From the NCBI GenBank assembly GCA_050742415.1, contig JBOGIF010000134.1, forward strand, positions 1-10,503: 10,503 nucleotides of DNA. Direction: 5' to 3'. The position numbers and the translations under genes are program-made. Below the pieces are notes generated by a model that saw only the letters and a list, made by a program, of their open reading frames with translations, did not search any database and had not been told where the DNA came from. Positions 5,963-10,503 of this stretch are shown here, piece after piece. The stretch's first letter is position 1. The number at the start of each line of letters is the position of its first letter. This stretch comes from JBOGIF01 sp050742415. Lineage in GTDB: Bacteria > Actinomycetota > Acidimicrobiia > Acidimicrobiales > AC-14.

Positions 5963-6799
5963 TTGGCGGTATATCGGCGCTCGAAGCGAAATCGCTTCGT
6001 CCTGGTCCTGCTGGTCCTCACGTCGATCACCGCTATCAGCCTCGACTTCCGTGACGGGGGCGACGGTGCGCTCGACTCGGCCCGTTCTGGTGTACGTGAG
6101 GCGTTCGCGCCTGTCCAACGGGTGATCGGGGGCTCCTTCTCGTCGGTGGGGGACTTCTTTGGCGGGCTCACCCGCTACCGCGGCGTCCGGGCCGAGAATG
6201 CCCGCCTTCGCCGCCAGCTCGACGCTATGAAGGGCGAGCGGGTGGAGGCGGCCGATGCCGAGAGGGAGCGGAGGCTGCTGCTGGCTCTCCAGGGCCTGGA
6301 CTTCACGGGCTCGCTGCGCTCGGTGTCGGCGCGCGTCGTGTCGATCGCCCCTTCCAACGCCCAGCTGAGCGTGACGATCGACCGCGGAGTCAGCCAGGGA
6401 ATCGACGTCGGGATGCCTGTGGTGAGCGACGCCGGGCTGGTAGGAAGGGTCACTGACGTCTCGGCCGCTCGTGCCACCGTGCTGTTGGTCACCGACCCGT
6501 CGTCGAGCGTGGGCGTGCGCCTGACCGGCTCTGGCGAGGTCGGCGTGCTGACCGGTGCCGGGCCGCGCGATCCCATGCCGTTGGACCTCATCGCCCTCGG
6601 CACCAAGATCACCCCGGGCGAGGCCGTCGTCACCAGCGGGCTCCAGCAGGGCTTGTTCCCCCCGCAGATACCGGTCGGCCGGGTCGTGCGGGCCAGGGCG
6701 GCGCCCGGCGCCCTGAGCCAGGAGGTGACGGTCGAGCCGGTGGTCGACATGCGCCGCCTCGAGCTGGTCAAGGTGCTGCTCTGGCAGCCGCAACCGTGA
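5963..6799 (+). CDS. mreC: Rod shape-determining protein MreC
   Basis: MreC is a single-pass membrane protein whose outer part binds and activates PBP2. The 278-residue product starts at TTG with a basic cytoplasmic end (MAVYRRSKRNR). A transmembrane helix follows at about 11-27. A charged helical region at about 68-110 (GVRAENARLRRQLDAMKGER) is likely the dimerising coiled coil. The rest (about 118-275) is the beta-rich MreC domain, with SVTIDRGVSQGIDVGMPVV (136-154) and VVTSGLQQGLFPPQIPVGRV (222-241). It ends inside the mreD start as GTGA, so the two are translationally coupled. Confidence 0.96.
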   Translation: MAVYRRSKRNRFVLVLLVLTSITAISLDFRDGGDGALDSARSGVREAFAPVQRVIGGSFSSVGDFFGGLTRYRGVRAENARLRRQLDAMKGERVEAADAERERRLLLALQGLDFTGSLRSVSARVVSIAPSNAQLSVTIDRGVSQGIDVGMPVVSDAGLVGRVTDVSAARATVLLVTDPSSSVGVRLTGSGEVGVLTGAGPRDPMPLDLIALGTKITPGEAVVTSGLQQGLFPPQIPVGRVVRARAAPGALSQEVTVEPVVDMRRLELVKVLLWQPQP

Positions 6800-7320
6800 G
6801 CCCGTTCAGGGAAGTCATGTCCTCCGGCGTCGCCGCCGACCCCCGTTTCCGGGTGCCGCTGCTGCTGCTCCTCGTCGTGTTCGCACAGACAATGCTGGCC
6901 ACTCGTCTCGACATCGCAGGGGTGGTTCCCGACGTGATGCTGCTCGTCGCCATCGCCGGCGGGATCACCGGTGGCCCGGCGCGAGGTGCCGCCCTCGGTT
7001 TTGGTGCCGGGCTGGTGATCGACGTGTTCCTGCAATCGCCTTTCGGCATGTCGGCCCTCGTCTACAGCCTCGTCGGCTACGCCGTGGGCGTGGCCCACGG
7101 CGGGGTTCTCCAGTCGTCGTGGTACCTACCGGTCCTGACGGCTCTCCTGGCCAGCATGGGCGCGGTGCTCCTGTTCACCGTGGTATCCGCGGTGTTGGGC
7201 CAGCCGGTGCTCGTTTCCCGCCTGCCCGTCGTCGTCGCGGTGGTTGCCAGCGTCAACGCCGTTCTCGCCCCGGTCGTGGTGCCCCTCGTGGGCTGGTCGC
7301 TGGCCCGGCTTCCCAAATGA
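6796..7320 (+). CDS. mreD: Rod shape-determining protein MreD
   Basis: MreD is a small integral membrane partner of MreC in the elongation complex. The 174-residue product is highly hydrophobic, with about five or six likely membrane segments near 20-36, 43-58, 63-80, 85-101, 109-134 and 141-166. The typical family stretch PDVMLLVAIAGG (45-56) is followed by GFGAGLVIDVF (68-78), including the conserved G-x-x-x-D pattern. The GTG start overlaps the mreC stop by four bases (GTGA), and no separate ribosome binding site is visible. The stop overlaps the PBP2 start as ATGA. The family diverges quickly, so the position between mreC and PBP2 adds much of the certainty. Confidence 0.94.
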   Translation: MSPFREVMSSGVAADPRFRVPLLLLLVVFAQTMLATRLDIAGVVPDVMLLVAIAGGITGGPARGAALGFGAGLVIDVFLQSPFGMSALVYSLVGYAVGVAHGGVLQSSWYLPVLTALLASMGAVLLFTVVSAVLGQPVLVSRLPVVVAVVASVNAVLAPVVVPLVGWSLARLPK

Positions 7321-9251
7321 GCGGCGTCCGGGTCATCACCCGGTCAGCTCGGGCGTCCTCGGCGTTCCGCCTCGGGATCCTCGGCGTGGTGGTCCTCTCG
7401 CTCTTCGCGGCCATGCTGGCCCGGCTTTGGTACCTCCAGGTCCTCGCCGGCCCCGAGTACCGCCAGGCGGCGCAGTCCAACGGCGTCCGGTTCATCTACA
7501 GCGAAGCCCCGAGAGGCCGCATCGTCGACCGCCAGGGCCGAGAGCTGGTGGGCAACGCCGTGGTCTCGGCGGTGCTGGCGAACAAGACCGAGATGCAGCG
7601 CCGGCCCGACGTCCTGACCCGGCTGGCCGTCGTTCTCGGCCGGCCCGAGAGCGAGCTGGCCGAGCGGCTGGCCGACCAACGTTTCAGCCCGTTCAAGCCC
7701 GTGCCGGTGGCCGACGAGGTGCCCAAGGAGACGCTCGTCTACCTGCGCGAGCACCGCGCCGACTTCCCGGGCGTCGAGGGTGTCCAGCGGACCAGGCGCA
7801 GCTACGCCAACGGTGCCCTAGCCGCCCACGTCGTCGGGTACGTGGCCGAGATCAACGACCGGGAGCTCGCTTCCCGGCGGTCCAAGGGCTACCGGTCGGG
7901 CGACTCGATCGGTAAGTCCGGCCTCGAGCTGGCCTACGAGGAGGACCTTCGAGGACAGCCCCAGATCGAGAAGTTGGAGGTCGACTCCGAGGGCCGGGTC
8001 CTGCGAACGCTTGGCGTGCAGCGGGCCGTGCCCGGACACGACGTGCAGCTCACGATCGACCTCGACGTCCAGCGGGTAGCCGAGGACTCGCTGGCCCAGG
8101 GCATCAAGGCGGCCCAGTCCAGCTACGACCGGGAGCAGGCCAAGCGCTTCCTGGCGACGGCCGGGTCGGTGGTCGTGACCGACCCCCGCGACGGCTCGGT
8201 GCTGGCCATGGCCTCGCTTCCCACCTACGACCCGACCGAGTTCGTGGACGGCATCAGCCGCTCGCGCTTCGCCGTGCTGTCGGATCCGGCCAACCACTAT
8301 CCCCTCAACAACCGGGCCATCCAGGGTCTCTATGCCCCGGGGTCGACCTTCAAGCTGGCCACCGCCATGGCTGGCCTGGCCAAGGGCGTGATCGCACCGC
8401 GCGACACCGTCGACGACACCGGCTCGATAAGCATCGGCAACCCGCCGCGGGTGTTCCGCAACGCCCTCGGGAAGTCCCACGGCCGGGTGGACGTGACCCA
8501 GGCCATCGCCGTGTCGAGCGACGTGTTCTTCTACCGGCTGGGCCAGCGGTTCTGGGAGGGGCGGGGCTACGGGCGGACCAGCATCCAGGAGACGGCCCGG
8601 GGCTTGGGCATGGGCCAGCCGACGGGAGTGGAGCTGCCGTTCGAGGCCGGGGGGCGGGTGCCGGATCCCGAGTCCCGGAAGCGGCTGAACCAGGCCAACC
8701 CGAAGGCATTTCCCACCGCCGGCTGGTACACCGGCGACAACGTCAACCTGGCCATCGGCCAGGGGGAGATGGCGGTGACGCCGCTCCAGCTCGCCAACGC
8801 CTATGGCACATTCGCCAACGGTGGCACCGTCTACGCCACCCGCCTCGGTCGCGCCATCCTCGGGCTCGACGGCAAGGAGCTGCGGAGGATCGCGCCGCGG
8901 GTGCTGCACAAGATCGACCTTCCCGCCTCGACCAGGTCACCGATGCTGGCGGGTTTCCAGGGCGCGGTGTCCGACCCCTTGGGCACGGCCTACCAGGCGT
9001 TCTCCGGCTTCCCACTCGCGCAGTACCGGGTGGCAGGCAAGACCGGCACGGCCCAGGCGCCGCCGAAGCAGGACACCGCCCTCTTTGTCGGCTTCGCCCC
9101 GGCGGAGAACCCGCAGTTCGTCGTGTCGGTGGTGATGGAGGAGGCCGGTTTCGGCTCCTCGGCGGCGGCGCCCGTGGCCCGGCGGATCTTCGAAGGGCTC
9201 TTCGGCCTCACGCCCGCGCCAACCGTCGAACGAGCGGAGGCAGTGGATTGA
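7317..9251 (+). CDS. mrdA: Penicillin-binding protein 2 (peptidoglycan D,D-transpeptidase, elongation)
   Basis: PBP2 cross-links new peptidoglycan during cell elongation as the partner of RodA. The 644-residue product has a short cytoplasmic end and one membrane anchor at about 18-36. The N-terminal pedestal has RGRIVDRQG (66-74) and SGLELAYEEDLRG (201-213). The transpeptidase domain carries all three active-site motifs: Ser343-Thr-Phe-Lys346 with the nucleophile Ser343, Ser400-Ser-Asp402 (the SxD form usual in PBP2), and Lys575-Thr-Gly577. ATG 7317 is chosen because it overlaps the mreD stop as ATGA and yields the normal N-terminus; the frame is open further upstream, but that part is mreD read in another frame. 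Beta-lactams would be expected to acylate Ser343. Confidence 0.97.
   Translation: MSGVRVITRSARASSAFRLGILGVVVLSLFAAMLARLWYLQVLAGPEYRQAAQSNGVRFIYSEAPRGRIVDRQGRELVGNAVVSAVLANKTEMQRRPDVLTRLAVVLGRPESELAERLADQRFSPFKPVPVADEVPKETLVYLREHRADFPGVEGVQRTRRSYANGALAAHVVGYVAEINDRELASRRSKGYRSGDSIGKSGLELAYEEDLRGQPQIEKLEVDSEGRVLRTLGVQRAVPGHDVQLTIDLDVQRVAEDSLAQGIKAAQSSYDREQAKRFLATAGSVVVTDPRDGSVLAMASLPTYDPTEFVDGISRSRFAVLSDPANHYPLNNRAIQGLYAPGSTFKLATAMAGLAKGVIAPRDTVDDTGSISIGNPPRVFRNALGKSHGRVDVTQAIAVSSDVFFYRLGQRFWEGRGYGRTSIQETARGLGMGQPTGVELPFEAGGRVPDPESRKRLNQANPKAFPTAGWYTGDNVNLAIGQGEMAVTPLQLANAYGTFANGGTVYATRLGRAILGLDGKELRRIAPRVLHKIDLPASTRSPMLAGFQGAVSDPLGTAYQAFSGFPLAQYRVAGKTGTAQAPPKQDTALFVGFAPAENPQFVVSVVMEEAGFGSSAAAPVARRIFEGLFGLTPAPTVERAEAVD
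9236..9240 (+). promoter_or_regulatory. Ribosome binding site of rodA
   Basis: GGAGG lies seven bases before the TTG at 9248, inside the last codons of the PBP2 gene. It supports the TTG start despite the four-base overlap. Confidence 0.65.
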
Positions 9252-10381
9252 GCCCAGAGATCAGGTCGGCGCGCAACGCCGCCGCGTCGTGGCGCCATGT
9301 CGATTGGTTGATTATCGCGGCGGTGGGCGGCATAAGTGCCATCAGCCTGTTGATGATCTATTCGTCGACCCGCCAGAAGCAGATCGGGTCCGGTCTCGAT
9401 CCGTCCTACTTCCTGCAGCGTCAGGCCCTGTTCCTTGCCATCGGCCTCGTCGCCATGGTCGCGGTCATGGTCGTCGACTACAAGGTCCTGCTGGACCTGG
9501 CGCCGGCGCTGTCGATCGGGGGCGTGCTCGCGCTGCTCCTCGTCCTGTCGCCGATCGGCTCGGTCCACCGCGGGGCCCAAGCCTGGTTCAACATCGGCCC
9601 CTACCAGCTGCAGCCCTCCGAGCTGGCCAAGCTGATCCTCATCGTCGGCCTGGCGGCGTACTGCTCGGCCCACCGTGGAGAGCTGGACACCCCAAGGCTC
9701 CTCGGCGCCCTCGCTTTGGTTGCCGTGCCGCTGTTGCTGATCTACGCCCAGAACGACCTGGGAACGGCCATGGTCTTCGTGGCCATCGTCCTGGGCATGC
9801 TGCTCATCGGTGGCGCCAGCGGGCGCCAGCTGGGCGTGTTGCTGGTTCTCGGCCTGGTCGCGGTAGCCGCGGTCTTGCAGCTCGGGGTGCTGAAGGAGTA
9901 CCAGCGCGACCGTGTCACTGCCTTCCTCGACCCCCAGGACGACAGCGTCCGCAGCGCCTACAACCTGCGCCAGTCTCAGATCGCCATCGCCGCCGGCGGG
10001 CTCGGAGGCCGGGGCCTGTTCCGCGGCACCCAGACCAACCTTTCGTTCGTCCCCGAGCAGCACACCGACTTCATCTTCACCGCCGTCGGGGAGGAGCTCG
10101 GGTTCGTGGGCGCCACGACCTTGTTGGCGCTGTTCGGCCTGGTCATATGGCGGACGTGGCGAACAGCGTCGGCAGCGCGGGACCAGTTCGGCCAGCTCCT
10201 CTGCGTGGGCGTGCTGGCGATGCTCGTCTTCCAGATCTTCGAGAACGTGGGGATGACGATGGGAATCACCCCCATCGCCGGGATACCCCTGCCCATGATG
10301 TCCTACGGGGGGTCGTCGGTGATCACGAGCCTCATGGCGGTCGGCCTGGTGGTGAACGTCTACATGCGCCGCTTCCGCTAG
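9248..10381 (+). CDS. rodA: Peptidoglycan glycosyltransferase RodA (SEDS family)
   Basis: RodA polymerises lipid II into glycan strands in the membrane, paired with PBP2. The 377-residue product has many hydrophobic segments, consistent with the ten-helix SEDS fold. Family motifs are RGAQAWFNIGPYQLQPSELAK (108-128), AQNDLGTA (167-174), FVPEQHTDFIFTAVGEELGF (267-286) and GIPLPMMSYGGSS (345-357). The loop with the catalytic aspartate reads FLDPQDDSVRSAYNLRQS (226-243). Asp232 aligns with the active residue, but the usual D-P-x-G-x-G-Y pattern is changed to D-S-V-R-S-A-Y. It could be confused with FtsW, but its place next to PBP2 and mreBCD argues for RodA. The TTG start overlaps the PBP2 stop as TTGA. 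Confidence 0.96.
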   Translation: MSPEIRSARNAAASWRHVDWLIIAAVGGISAISLLMIYSSTRQKQIGSGLDPSYFLQRQALFLAIGLVAMVAVMVVDYKVLLDLAPALSIGGVLALLLVLSPIGSVHRGAQAWFNIGPYQLQPSELAKLILIVGLAAYCSAHRGELDTPRLLGALALVAVPLLLIYAQNDLGTAMVFVAIVLGMLLIGGASGRQLGVLLVLGLVAVAAVLQLGVLKEYQRDRVTAFLDPQDDSVRSAYNLRQSQIAIAAGGLGGRGLFRGTQTNLSFVPEQHTDFIFTAVGEELGFVGATTLLALFGLVIWRTWRTASAARDQFGQLLCVGVLAMLVFQIFENVGMTMGITPIAGIPLPMMSYGGSSVITSLMAVGLVVNVYMRRFR

Positions 10382-10393
10382 CCCGCCGGGCGG

Positions 10394-10399
10394 TATCAT
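10394..10399 (+). promoter_or_regulatory. Candidate -10 element after rodA
   Basis: TATCAT differs from the consensus TATAAT at one base and lies 11 bases before the next ATG at 10411. No clear -35 box is seen. If used, it would give the next gene a very short leader. A GC-rich palindrome just before it (10383-10393, CCGCC/GGCGG) has almost no loop and is not a convincing terminator. Confidence 0.3.
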
Positions 10400-10410
10400 C
10401 GGCCGATCTC

Positions 10411-10503
10411 ATGACCTCCCTGCGGCAGCTCTCGCTGTTCCTCCTCAGGGTGCTGCAGCGCCGTCCGAGCGGCCCCGGCACCTGGGACCGCACGGGTAGA
10501 CGG
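10411..10503 (+). CDS. Start of an unidentified gene (3' partial)
   Basis: From the ATG at 10411 a frame runs open to the window end for 31 codons, 28 of which end in G or C, as in the real genes here. It begins MTSLRQLSLFLLRVLQRRPS, a short amphipathic or hydrophobic stretch followed by an Arg/Gly/Pro-rich part. I recognise no family. No Shine-Dalgarno sequence is visible before the ATG. The start and even the reality of the gene are uncertain because so little of it is shown. Confidence 0.4.
   Translation, partial: MTSLRQLSLFLLRVLQRRPSGPGTWDRTGRR

Noticed and set aside
8990..10399. A 469-codon open frame on the minus strand opposite rodA
   Set aside because: It mirrors rodA codons, is rich in Gln, His, Asp and Arg with no recognisable domain, and rodA on the plus strand shows clear SEDS motifs.
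1..10503. Novel defence, mobile or CRISPR-like system, tRNA, rRNA or riboswitch
   Set aside because: No repeats, transposase or phage genes, RNA gene folds or unexplained long gaps are visible. All gaps are shorter than 125 bases.

Overview
The window is a high-GC stretch of bacterial chromosome whose gene order matches the conserved actinobacterial block clpP - clpX - folC - ndk - mreB - mreC - mreD - pbp2 - rodA. Codons end almost always in G or C. The ClpX, FolC, MreC and RodA sequences, the frequent GTG/TTG starts and the TAnnnT promoter elements fit a rod-shaped actinobacterium. A deep lineage such as Acidimicrobiia is my best guess, from memory of family sequences and not from a search. 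The content is mostly housekeeping, and I see no mobile element, CRISPR array, RNA gene or obviously new multi-gene system.

Layout. Positions 1-50 hold the C-terminal tail of an upstream gene, probably trigger factor or another clpP. clpP (55-735) encodes the Clp peptidase. An O6-alkylguanine-DNA alkyltransferase-like gene (773-1375, minus strand) is inserted between clpP and clpX and faces clpP. clpX (1444-2718) follows with its own candidate promoter and possibly a leaderless mRNA. Next is a 109-residue protein (2748-3077) with two membrane-like segments and a histone-H1-like Ala/Lys/Arg tail. It sits where, as I recall, Streptomyces has valS. folC (3074-4381) and ndk (about 4395-4811) complete this run of genes.

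A second transcription unit starts at a candidate promoter at 4827-4855 and encodes the elongation machinery: mreB (4905-5942), mreC (5963-6799), mreD (6796-7320), PBP2/mrdA (7317-9251) and rodA (9248-10381). MreB filaments, the MreC/MreD membrane link, the RodA glycosyltransferase and the PBP2 transpeptidase together build the lateral cell wall. After rodA a short gap carries a -10-like hexamer, then an unidentified gene begins at 10411 and runs off the end.

The most notable points are these. folC appears to start at a non-standard CTG codon that overlaps the preceding stop as CTGA. The window contains four such overlaps, one with each of CTG, GTG, ATG and TTG. The small protein after clpX is unusual. 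The alkyltransferase has a changed Asn hinge and a poorly coding-like C-terminal tail. clpX has a candidate leaderless promoter.
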